Positions 1-5,167 of a DNA stretch of 5,506 nucleotides are shown in pieces (the stretch's first letter is position 1; each line of letters starts with the position of its first letter). The notes under the pieces were generated by a model, which was given only the letters and a program-made list of their open reading frames with translations, had not been told where the DNA came from and made no database searches. The stretch lies in assembly GCA_026398835.1 (NCBI GenBank), contig JAPLSD010000758.1, positions 1-5,506 on the forward strand, read 5' to 3'. The DNA comes from Pseudomonas sp. (GTDB taxonomy: Bacteria > Pseudomonadota > Gammaproteobacteria > Pseudomonadales > Pseudomonadaceae). A program made the position numbers and the translations under genes.

Positions 1-1
1 A

Positions 2-91
2 TGGCGGAGAGATAGGGATTCGAACCCTAGGTACCGGTGAAGGTACAACGGATTTCGAATCCGTCCCATTCGGCCACTCTGGCATCTCTCC
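2..91 (-). tRNA. tRNA-Ser (anticodon CGA)
   Basis: Reading the minus strand gives a complete 90-nt class II tRNA with an encoded 3' CCA (2-4) and a G discriminator base (5). The 7-bp acceptor stem pairs GGAGAGA (91-85) with TCTCTCC (12-6). The T arm is TAGGG-TTCGAAT-CCCTA (29-13). The anticodon stem ACGGA/TCCGT closes the loop TTCGAAA, so the anticodon at 57-55 is CGA, which reads the serine codon UCG. The long variable arm, with a GTACC/GGTAC stem, is diagnostic for serine/leucine-type tRNAs and together with the anticodon fixes serine. It lies downstream of purC on the same strand but has its own likely promoter. Confidence 0.97.
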
Positions 92-101
92 AACGGCGCG
101 C

Positions 102-130
102 ATCATAACAGCACCTTTGCCCGAAGCGAA
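102..130 (-). promoter_or_regulatory. Likely promoter of tRNA-Ser with GC-rich discriminator
   Basis: On the minus strand a TATGAT hexamer (107-102) matches five of six bases of the sigma-70 -10 box and lies 10 bases before the tRNA 5' end. It is followed directly by GCGCGCC, a GC-rich discriminator of the kind found at stringently controlled tRNA and rRNA promoters. With a 17-base spacer the -35 position is TTCGCT (130-125), which is a poor match. The start point would fall within a few bases of the mature tRNA end. The -10 box and discriminator are convincing; the -35 box is weak. Confidence 0.5.
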
Positions 131-143
131 GCCCCTGGGCAAA
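116..143 (+). terminator. Terminator-like hairpin between purC and tRNA-Ser
   Basis: TTTGCCC (116-122) and GGGCAAA (137-143) form a 7-bp stem around a 14-base loop, followed on the plus strand by ATTTTTCC. The U run is therefore placed to stop plus-strand (antisense) transcription heading into purC. In the minus direction, where purC would need a terminator, the hairpin has no U run after it. It also overlaps the putative tRNA promoter. The rest of the 83-base gap (92-174) shows nothing else recognisable. Confidence 0.3.
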
Positions 144-174
144 ATTTTTCCGTGCTATCAGATGCTTGCGTCGA

Positions 175-885
175 TTAAAGCGGTACGCCCAGACGCTTGG
201 CAACTTCTTCATAGGCTTCGATGACGTCACCGAGGCCCTGACGGAAGCGGTCTTTGTCCATTTTCTTGCCAGTGGCTTTGTCCCACAGACGGCAGCCGTC
301 CGGGCTGAATTCGTCGCCCAGGACGATTTCACCGTGGAACACGCCGAATTCGAGTTTGAAGTCGACCAACAGCAGGCCGGCGTCGTCGAACAGTTTGCTC
401 AGGACTTCGTTGACCTTGAGCGACAGTTCTTTCATACGAACCAGTTGCTCAGCCTTGCCCCAACCGAACGCCACTACGTGGGATTCGTTGATGAACGGGT
501 CGCCCTTGGCGTCGTCCTTGAGGAACAGTTCGAAGGTGTAAGGCTCAAGCTTGAGGCCTTCTTCGACGCCCAGACGTTTGACCAGGCTGCCGGCGGCGTA
601 GTTACGCACGACGCACTCGACCGGGATCATGTCGAGTTTCTTCACCAGGCATTCGTTGTCGCCCAGCAGTTTGTCGAATTGGGTCGGCACGCCGGCTTCT
701 TCGAGTTTCTGCATGATGAAGGCGTTGAACTTGTTGTTCACCATACCTTTGCGGTCGAGCTGCTCAATACGCTTGCCGTCGAACGCCGAAGTGTCGTTGC
801 GAAACAGCAGGATCAAGCGGTCAGCGTCATCGGTCTTGTAAACCGATTTGGCTTTGCCGCGGTAGAGTTCTTCACGTTTTTCCAT
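175..885 (-). CDS. purC: Phosphoribosylaminoimidazole-succinocarboxamide synthase (SAICAR synthetase)
   Basis: This cytoplasmic purine-pathway enzyme joins CAIR and aspartate, using ATP, to make SAICAR. The product is 236 residues, the usual length of the bacterial single-domain enzyme. It begins [13 protein letters not shown]; the GKAK segment (10-13) and SAFDGKR (33-39) belong to the N-terminal ATP-binding part. Both family signatures are present: [15 protein letters not shown] (87-101) and LVDFKLEFG (173-181), followed by [12 protein letters not shown] (191-202). The ATG at 885 has GGAG (895-892) six bases upstream. The gene follows the metallo-hydrolase gene by 28 bases and is probably the last protein gene of the dapA-bamC-hydrolase-purC operon. 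No promoter is evident in the 28-base gap. The reading frame is intact and nothing is missing. Confidence 0.97.
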   Translation of the reverse strand: MEKREELYRGKAKSVYKTDDADRLILLFRNDTSAFDGKRIEQLDRKGMVNNKFNAFIMQKLEEAGVPTQFDKLLGDNECLVKKLDMIPVECVVRNYAAGSLVKRLGVEEGLKLEPYTFELFLKDDAKGDPFINESHVVAFGWGKAEQLVRMKELSLKVNEVLSKLFDDAGLLLVDFKLEFGVFHGEIVLGDEFSPDGCRLWDKATGKKMDKDRFRQGLGDVIEAYEEVAKRLGVPL

Positions 886-913
886 GATGGGCTCCGCTTG
901 CTAAGTAGATGGG

Positions 914-1672
914 CTAGGCGATATGTCGCCAGTCGAGCCCTGAATCTTGATCTGCCAATTGCAGCCAGTCCGGATCGCACCCGAGGGTATCGACAAAACA
1001 TTGCCGGGCCAGCTGTGGCAGGTTGTTCTTGCTACTGAGATGGGCCAGCACCAAATGCTGCAAATCCTGCCATCCCAACTCGTCCACCAGGCGTGCGGCC
1101 TGATGGTTGTTCAAATGTCCCACGTCTCCGCCAACCCGCTGCTTGAGAAAGTACGGGTAGTGGCCTCGGGCGAGCATGTCACGGCAATGGTTAGCCTCGA
1201 TCATCAACGCATCCAGGTCGCGATAACCGTCCAGCACGGTGGCGCAATACGACCCAAGATCGGTCAACAGACCGAAACGTCGTTGACCATCGCTGAAGAC
1301 GAACTGCGTCGGCTCCTGGGCATCGTGGGATACAGAGATCACATTGATGCTCAAGGCACCGACCTGAAGTTGCTCACCACCTGCCACGAAGCCCGCCGGC
1401 TCAATGGGTTTGCGCATCCCGCGCAAGGTACCGCGACTGAGGTAGACCGGTAGATTGTAGCGCCGAGACAGCAAACCCACGCCATGCACGTGGTCGGCAT
1501 GTTCGTGGGTTACCAGTATGGCGCTCAGCTGCGTAGGACTTACACCCAGGCGCAGCAGGCGCCGCTCGGTTTCACGCAAGGAGAAACCACAATCCACCAG
1601 AACGTACGTGTCATCGCGGGCTATCAGCGTGCCATTCCCTTGGCTACCACTGCCGAGAACGGCAAAACGCAT
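914..1672 (-). CDS. Metallo-beta-lactamase-fold hydrolase, YycJ/WalJ-like
   Basis: The 252-residue product carries the metal-binding set of the metallo-beta-lactamase fold: THEHADH (55-61, ligands H56, H58, D60, H61), SHDA with H116, TDLG with D138, and LAHLS with H211. The N-terminal LGSGSQGN (6-13), EANHC (159-163), GHLNNHQ (185-191) and the HLSSKNNLP segment (211-219) are the pattern of the YycJ/WalJ branch. Members of this branch have been linked to DNA exonuclease activity, so a nucleic-acid phosphodiesterase is more likely than a beta-lactamase; the substrate here is unknown. There is no signal peptide, so it should be cytoplasmic. The ATG at 1672 lies four bases after the bamC stop and has only a weak ribosome-binding site, which suggests translational coupling to bamC. 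All expected metal ligands are present. The family call is strong, the function inferred. Confidence 0.9.
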   Translation of the reverse strand: MRFAVLGSGSQGNGTLIARDDTYVLVDCGFSLRETERRLLRLGVSPTQLSAILVTHEHADHVHGVGLLSRRYNLPVYLSRGTLRGMRKPIEPAGFVAGGEQLQVGALSINVISVSHDAQEPTQFVFSDGQRRFGLLTDLGSYCATVLDGYRDLDALMIEANHCRDMLARGHYPYFLKQRVGGDVGHLNNHQAARLVDELGWQDLQHLVLAHLSSKNNLPQLARQCFVDTLGCDPDWLQLADQDSGLDWRHIA

Positions 1673-1676
1673 TGGA

Positions 1677-2792
1677 TCAGCCCAGGTTGTCCTGAATCAC
1701 ACCCAATATTTTGCGAGCCACTTCGGCCGGCGCAACGGTATTGATGTTTTTCTCGACGGTGACTTGCACGGTATCCCCCACCTTGCTCAGGCGAACCTGA
1801 TAACGCTCGGCGCGGGCATCGATTTCTTCTTTGGCCGGTTTGCTGCCAAACAATTTGCCGAAGAAGCCTGGCTCATCGTTTTTCTTCTCGGCTTTTTCAG
1901 CGAGGTTGATGTAGTACAAGCCCAGGCTGCGGTTGATGTCTTCAACCCGCCATTCGCCCTTCTCCAGCGCACGGCCAACACTCGACCAGGCGCGATCAAG
2001 GTCTTCGCCGAGGTTGAGCACCACGTTACCGCTGCCGTCTTCGGAGAGGCTGACGCGGTTAGGCGTATCGAAATCACGCGCGGCCAACAAGGAAACCGAA
2101 CCGCCCTTCTCGGAGGTCCGGCTCATGCTCGCAAGCATCTCGTCGACCAATGCTGCATCCAGACCGGTATTGACCGAACGGTTGGTGAAATCAACATTGG
2201 CGGTGCTGCCGGCAGGACGCTCAGCACTGATCACGTAGATTTCACTGGTGTTGCGCTGCACGCCCGGTTCGATACGAACCCGCACGCGGGTTTCGCTGTC
2301 AGACGCGGCTCCGGCGCTGCTCAGGCGCTTGGCCATCGAAGCGGACAACTCGTCGGAATGCTGCCAGGAGGTGGTGAATTCGCCGGTTTTCGGACGCTGT
2401 TCATCAATACGGAAACCGTTGTCCTGGAAGAATTGCAAAGCCACTGGCCAGACTTCAGCGGGTGGTCGCTGGGCCATGACCCAACGCGAATCGCCGCTTT
2501 TCTGCAGGGTGTAGTCGCTGGCATTGGCCACCGCCGACAACGGCTGCGGACGCGGAACTTCGTATTCGCCCTTGAAGGTGTCGTTAGCCACGTTGCGCGG
2601 GATCGGCAGCAGAGGGTCGAGACGCTTGGCGGTGCTGACATTCGGCGGCAATTGCATTGGCGCGGTTTGTTGCGCTTCCAGGTAATCGCTGCCACGGTCA
2701 CGGAAGTAGCCTTCCGGGCCCCAAAGCCAACCGCAGCCACTGGTGCTGGAGATGATCAAGGCAAGTGCGGAAAGTCCGGCCATTCGCTTCAT
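1677..2792 (-). CDS. bamC: Outer membrane protein assembly factor BamC (NlpB/DapX lipoprotein)
   Basis: BamC is a lipoprotein of the BAM complex, which folds beta-barrel proteins into the outer membrane. The 371-residue product starts with a short lipoprotein signal (two basic residues, hydrophobic 5-14) ending in TSGC, giving lipidation at C20. The next residue is G21, not Asp, which fits outer-membrane sorting. The [13 protein letters not shown] stretch (29-41) begins the extended N-terminal region that in E. coli BamC contacts BamD. Two helix-grip domains would occupy about 100-225 and 245-368, joined by a Ser/Gly-rich linker; the second holds a lysine-rich loop (298-322). The start at 2792 is chosen because GAGGAAG lies eight bases upstream and the signal peptide begins there. 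The frame stays open upstream into dapA, but that extension has no family character. The gene follows dapA by 17 bases, as nlpB does in E. coli. Confidence 0.94.
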   Translation of the reverse strand: MKRMAGLSALALIISSTSGCGWLWGPEGYFRDRGSDYLEAQQTAPMQLPPNVSTAKRLDPLLPIPRNVANDTFKGEYEVPRPQPLSAVANASDYTLQKSGDSRWVMAQRPPAEVWPVALQFFQDNGFRIDEQRPKTGEFTTSWQHSDELSASMAKRLSSAGAASDSETRVRVRIEPGVQRNTSEIYVISAERPAGSTANVDFTNRSVNTGLDAALVDEMLASMSRTSEKGGSVSLLAARDFDTPNRVSLSEDGSGNVVLNLGEDLDRAWSSVGRALEKGEWRVEDINRSLGLYYINLAEKAEKKNDEPGFFGKLFGSKPAKEEIDARAERYQVRLSKVGDTVQVTVEKNINTVAPAEVARKILGVIQDNLG

Positions 2793-2800
2793 GCGTAGTA

Positions 2801-2807
2801 CTTCCTC
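2801..2807 (-). promoter_or_regulatory. Ribosome-binding site of bamC
   Basis: GAGGAAG on the minus strand lies eight bases before the ATG at 2792, immediately after the dapA stop codon (TAA, 2812-2810). It fixes the bamC start at the lipoprotein signal peptide rather than at the upstream in-frame codons inside dapA, and points to coupled translation of dapA and bamC. Confidence 0.8.
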
Positions 2808-2809
2808 AA

Positions 2810-3688
2810 TTAAACCAATACGCCGGACTGGCGCATGGCCTGTCGCAGCGGTTCGTGGCAGGCAGCACTGAGCCAGGTGAGCGGCAGACGGATACCGTCC
2901 GGCATCAAGCCCATCTCGTGCAGGGCCCACTTCACAGGGATAGGGTTGGATTCGATGAACAGGGTTTTATTGAGCGGCATCAGCTTTTCGTGGATTGCAC
3001 GGGCAGTCACGGCATCGCCACGCATTGCAGCGGCGCACAGATCGCTCATGGCACGCGGAGCAACGTTGGCCGTTACCGAGATGTTGCCTTTGCCGCCCAA
3101 CAGCATCAGCTCGACCGCGGTCGCGTCGTCACCGGAATACACCAGGAAGTCACTGCTGACACCGGCCAGGATGTCTTTGGCACGTTGCAGATCGCCAGTG
3201 GCTTCCTTGATGCCGATGATGTTCGGCACGGTAGACAGACGGATCACCGTCTCGGCCAGCATGTCGCAGGCAGTGCGACCAGGCACGTTGTAGAGAATCT
3301 GCGGGATATCGACCGCTTCGGCAATGGTGCGGAAGTGCTGATACAGGCCTTCTTGCGTCGGCTTGTTGTAGTAAGGCGTTACCAGCAGGCACGCGTCGGC
3401 GCCAGCGTTCTTCGCGTTAGTGGTCAATTCGATCGCTTCGCGCGTCGAATTGGCGCCTGTACCGGCGATCACCGGAATACGCCCTGCAACCTGAGCTACC
3501 ACGCGACGAATCACTTCTATGTGTTCGTTCACATCGAGGGTGGCCGACTCACCTGTAGTGCCGACCGCCACGATGGCGTTGGTGCCCTCTTGCAGGTGGA
3601 AGTCCACCAGTTTGCTCAGGCTGTCCCAGTCGAGACGACCCTGTGCATCCATGGGTGTGACCAGTGCCACCATACTGCCCGCAATCAT
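2810..3688 (-). CDS. dapA: 4-hydroxy-tetrahydrodipicolinate synthase
   Basis: DapA condenses pyruvate with aspartate semialdehyde, the first step committed to diaminopimelate and lysine, in the cytoplasm. The 292-residue TIM-barrel protein keeps E. coli numbering at the active site: Schiff-base K161 in IGIKEATGD (158-166), Y133, T44 and T45 in GTTGES (43-48), Y107 and R138. At the allosteric lysine site S48, A49, H56, N80, E84 and Y106 are kept, but position 53 is Val where E. coli has His. The start at 3688 ([12 protein letters not shown]) has AGGAG seven bases upstream; the frame runs 28 codons further upstream, but that extension is not family sequence. It is the first gene of the apparent operon with bamC, the hydrolase and purC, and diverges from gcvR. 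Many pseudomonads carry a second dapA-like gene, so this need not be the only isoform. Confidence 0.97.
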   Translation of the reverse strand: MIAGSMVALVTPMDAQGRLDWDSLSKLVDFHLQEGTNAIVAVGTTGESATLDVNEHIEVIRRVVAQVAGRIPVIAGTGANSTREAIELTTNAKNAGADACLLVTPYYNKPTQEGLYQHFRTIAEAVDIPQILYNVPGRTACDMLAETVIRLSTVPNIIGIKEATGDLQRAKDILAGVSSDFLVYSGDDATAVELMLLGGKGNISVTANVAPRAMSDLCAAAMRGDAVTARAIHEKLMPLNKTLFIESNPIPVKWALHEMGLMPDGIRLPLTWLSAACHEPLRQAMRQSGVLV

Positions 3689-3695
3689 GCAACCG

Positions 3696-3700
3696 CTCCT
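3696..3700 (-). promoter_or_regulatory. Ribosome-binding site of dapA
   Basis: AGGAG on the minus strand lies seven bases before the ATG at 3688. It decides the start at MIAGSM, where DapA proteins normally begin, against an in-frame ATG at 3772 that would add 28 unrelated residues. Confidence 0.8.
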
Positions 3701-3720
3701 GCCGGAAAAAGAGAGCGGTA

Positions 3721-3749
3721 ATGGTACTGGCGCCAAGATGCTTGTACAA
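3721..3749 (-). promoter_or_regulatory. Candidate promoter for the dapA operon
   Basis: On the minus strand TTGTAC (3749-3744) and TACCAT (3726-3721) are separated by exactly 17 bases and match the sigma-70 -35 and -10 boxes at three and four of six positions. Transcription would begin near 3714, leaving a leader of about 26 bases that includes the dapA ribosome-binding site. The -35 element lies inside the palindrome at 3739-3752. The spacing is ideal but the hexamers are mediocre, so this is only a candidate. Confidence 0.3.
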
Positions 3750-3752
3750 GCA
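3739..3752. promoter_or_regulatory. Perfect palindrome TGCTTGTACAAGCA, possible operator
   Basis: TGCTTGTACAAGCA equals its own reverse complement over all 14 bases, centred between 3745 and 3746. It covers the candidate -35 box of dapA, where a dimeric repressor would block transcription. A half-site GCTTGTAC recurs in direct orientation at 3825-3832. I do not recognise it as the site of a particular regulator, and its operator role is inferred from symmetry and position only. Confidence 0.35.
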
Positions 3753-4017
3753 AAGTACTGCGCTCGCACCATTCCCCTGAGCGATGGTTTTCGCTACCCT
3801 TCAGACTTTGATCGGTACTGATAAGCTTGTACGCCGGGTTCCAGCCTCCCTTTTCGGCATCCGAAGCCCCCGATCCTGCGTTGCCACCCCTCGCTCTCGT
3901 CTCACGGGAGCTCGTCGCAACCTCTAGACTCAGGGTTTCTGAATTCGTATCCGGACGCTCGCTCCCAGTACTCGAGCCTGCAAAAGTATCGACCGCTCAT
4001 CGTTTTAGGAATGCTGC

Positions 4018-4578
4018 ATGTCCACCCCCACAGTCCGCGAACAATTCCTTGTCATCAGTGCCCTCGGCGCCAACCCCATGGAGCTGACTAACGTCCTGTG
4101 CCGCGCCAGCCATGAAAATCGCTGTGCCGTGGTGACCTCCCGTCTGACTCGCCACGGCGAATGCAGTGCGCTGGTCCTGCAGATTTCCGGCAGCTGGGAC
4201 GCTCTGGCGCGCCTGGAAGCCGGCTTGCCCTCTCTGGCCAAGAAGCATGCCTTCACGGTCAACGTAGTACGTAGCGCCGCGCTGGAAAATCGTCCTGAGG
4301 CGCTGCCTTATGTGGCGTATGTCAGTTCGGCCTATCGCTCGGATATCGTCAACGAGCTGTGCCAGTTCTTCATCGACCATCACGTCGAGCTGGAAAACCT
4401 GACCTGCGATACCTATCAGGCCCCACAAACCGGCGGCACCATGCTCAACGCGACGTTCACCGTCACGTTGCCGGCCGGTGTGCAGATCAGTTGGCTGCGT
4501 GACCAGTTCCTGGATTTTGCCGACGCGCTGAATCTCGACGCGCTGATCGAACCGTGGCGCCCACAGAACCCAATGTAA
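4018..4578 (+). CDS. gcvR: Glycine cleavage system regulator GcvR-like, double ACT-domain protein
   Basis: The 186-residue product is close to E. coli GcvR (about 190 residues) in length and consists of two ACT-type regulatory domains, roughly 8-85 and 97-180, with no DNA-binding helix-turn-helix. The first begins EQFLVISALGANP (8-20), the second LPYVAYVSSAYRSDIV (96-111). In E. coli GcvR binds GcvA and holds it as a repressor of the glycine cleavage operon when glycine is low; the ACT fold suggests amino-acid sensing. Whether that partner exists here cannot be seen. The ATG at 4018 has AGGA seven bases upstream; an ATG at 4011 is in another frame. It diverges from dapA and lies 10 bases before bcp, the same neighbourhood as in E. 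coli. The family call is firm; the glycine-cleavage role is transferred by homology. Confidence 0.88.
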   Translation: MSTPTVREQFLVISALGANPMELTNVLCRASHENRCAVVTSRLTRHGECSALVLQISGSWDALARLEAGLPSLAKKHAFTVNVVRSAALENRPEALPYVAYVSSAYRSDIVNELCQFFIDHHVELENLTCDTYQAPQTGGTMLNATFTVTLPAGVQISWLRDQFLDFADALNLDALIEPWRPQNPM

Positions 4579-4588
4579 GGAAGCTTTC

Positions 4589-5062
4589 ATGGCCGTTGCT
4601 ATCGACCAACCTGTCGCCGACTTCGAAGTACCTGCCACCAGCGGGCAAACCGTTAGCCTCGCGGGGCTCAAAGGCAAGCAGGTGGTGATCTACTTCTATC
4701 CGAAGGACAGCACGCCTGGTTGCACAACCGAGGGCCAGGGCTTTCGTGATCGATACGCGGAGTTCAAGGCCGCCAACACCGAAGTGTTCGGCGTATCTCG
4801 CGACAGCCTGAAGTCCCACGAGAACTTCAAGTGCAAACAAGAGTTCCCGTTCGAGCTAATCAGCGACAAGGACGAAGCCGTCTGTCAGCTGTTCGATGTG
4901 ATCAAGCTGAAAAAACTCTACGGCAAGGAATACATGGGCGTAGATCGCAGCACGTTCCTGATTGATAAAGACAGTGTTCTGCGCCAGGAATGGCGTGGCG
5001 TGAAAGTACCCGGCCATGTGGATGCGGTGCTGACTGCAGCTCAGGCCCTGAACAAGGCCTGA
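4589..5062 (+). CDS. bcp: Thiol peroxidase Bcp/PrxQ (peroxiredoxin)
   Basis: This cytoplasmic peroxiredoxin reduces hydrogen peroxide and organic peroxides, normally recycled by thioredoxin. The 157-residue thioredoxin-fold protein has the PxxxTxxC active site at YPKDSTPGCT (37-46): P38, T42 and peroxidatic C45, with R119 (in DRSTFLID, 119-126) as the usual later active-site arginine. The E. coli resolving cysteine, five residues after the peroxidatic one, is absent: position 50 is Gln. Two other cysteines remain, C82 in NFKCKQEFPF and C99. C82 lies where PrxQ proteins of the Xylella type carry a resolving cysteine in helix alpha-3, so an atypical 2-Cys mechanism through C82 is plausible. The ATG at 4589 has AAGGAAG overlapping the gcvR stop codon, so the two genes are very likely co-transcribed and coupled. 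Transcription runs into the REP pair downstream. Confidence 0.95.
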   Translation: MAVAIDQPVADFEVPATSGQTVSLAGLKGKQVVIYFYPKDSTPGCTTEGQGFRDRYAEFKAANTEVFGVSRDSLKSHENFKCKQEFPFELISDKDEAVCQLFDVIKLKKLYGKEYMGVDRSTFLIDKDSVLRQEWRGVKVPGHVDAVLTAAQALNKA

Positions 5063-5072
5063 GAGTTGATAT

Positions 5073-5146
5073 CTGTGGGAGCGGGCTTGCCCGCGAAGCT
5101 GTTGGAGGCCGTGATGGCCTCTTCGCGGGCAAACCCGCTCCCACAG
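5073..5146. repeat. Inverted pair of REP sequences (REPIN-like) between converging genes
   Basis: Two 26-base arms, 5073-5098 and 5121-5146, are reverse complements except at one position (5086 against 5133). Each arm contains its own small hairpin: GCGGGC-TT-GCCCGC at 5081-5094 and GCGGG-CAAA-CCCGC at 5125-5138. Between the arms AGGCC-GTGAT-GGCCT (5106-5120) forms an inner hairpin, so the whole 74 bases can fold as one long stem. The GTGGGAGCGGGCTTGCCCGCGA type is familiar as the dispersed REP of P. fluorescens, P. putida and relatives, which is mobilised by RAYT transposases; none is encoded here. Placed between the stops of bcp (5062) and the PerM-like gene (5168), it may also act as a bidirectional terminator or mRNA 3' stabiliser, although neither side has a U run. 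Confidence 0.9.
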
Positions 5147-5167
5147 AGGCCTCACATCCCACCGAAT

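Larger units (their letters stand above)
3689..4017. other. Divergent dapA/gcvR intergenic region
   Basis: These 329 bases separate the starts of dapA (minus) and gcvR (plus) and must hold the promoters of both transcription units. The dapA-proximal part (3715-3840) holds a candidate promoter, a 14-bp palindrome, and recurring short words: GGTACTG at 3723-3729 and 3814-3820, AGTACTG at 3754-3760, and GCTTGTAC at 3740-3747 and 3825-3832. The gcvR-proximal part (about 3841-4000) is pyrimidine-rich on the plus strand, with a small perfect hairpin TTCGG-CAT-CCGAA (3853-3865). I find no convincing sigma-70 or sigma-54 promoter for gcvR. The gcvR ribosome-binding site is AGGA at 4007-4010. A plus-strand frame opening at 3827 runs into gcvR in another register and has no recognisable character, so I do not call it. 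Confidence 0.6.

Noticed and set aside
2..91. tRNA-Ser as an integration site for a genomic island
   Set aside because: The 3' end of the tRNA lies at the window edge, so no flanking integrase or repeated attachment sequence can be seen, and the purC side is ordinary core genome.
166..1038. A 290-codon plus-strand frame opposite purC
   Set aside because: It is the antisense shadow of purC and of the end of the hydrolase gene; its composition is unlike a real protein and it crosses two genes.
1518..2798. A 426-codon open frame on the plus strand opposite bamC
   Set aside because: It mirrors the codon structure of bamC, has no family character or ribosome-binding site, and bamC is certain. 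Long antisense frames are common in GC-rich genomes.
2765..3721. A 318-codon plus-strand frame opposite dapA
   Set aside because: It is an antisense shadow with biased composition (rich in His, Gln and Arg), while dapA has every catalytic residue.
3723..3745. A sigma-54 promoter around TGGCGCCAAGATGC in the divergent region
   Set aside because: The spacing between the GG and GC dinucleotides is one base short of the strict -24/-12 rule.
3827..4087. A possible 86-residue small protein upstream of and overlapping gcvR
   Set aside because: No ribosome-binding site, low-complexity Pro/Ser/Ala-rich sequence, and it runs into gcvR in another frame.
3997..4677. A 226-codon minus-strand frame opposite gcvR and the start of bcp
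   Set aside because: It crosses the gcvR-bcp junction antisense to two well-supported genes and matches no family I know.
5073..5146. CRISPR repeats or an insertion-sequence terminal repeat
   Set aside because: There are only two arms, in inverted orientation, with no spacers, no transposase and no target duplication; the sequence fits a Pseudomonas REP pair.
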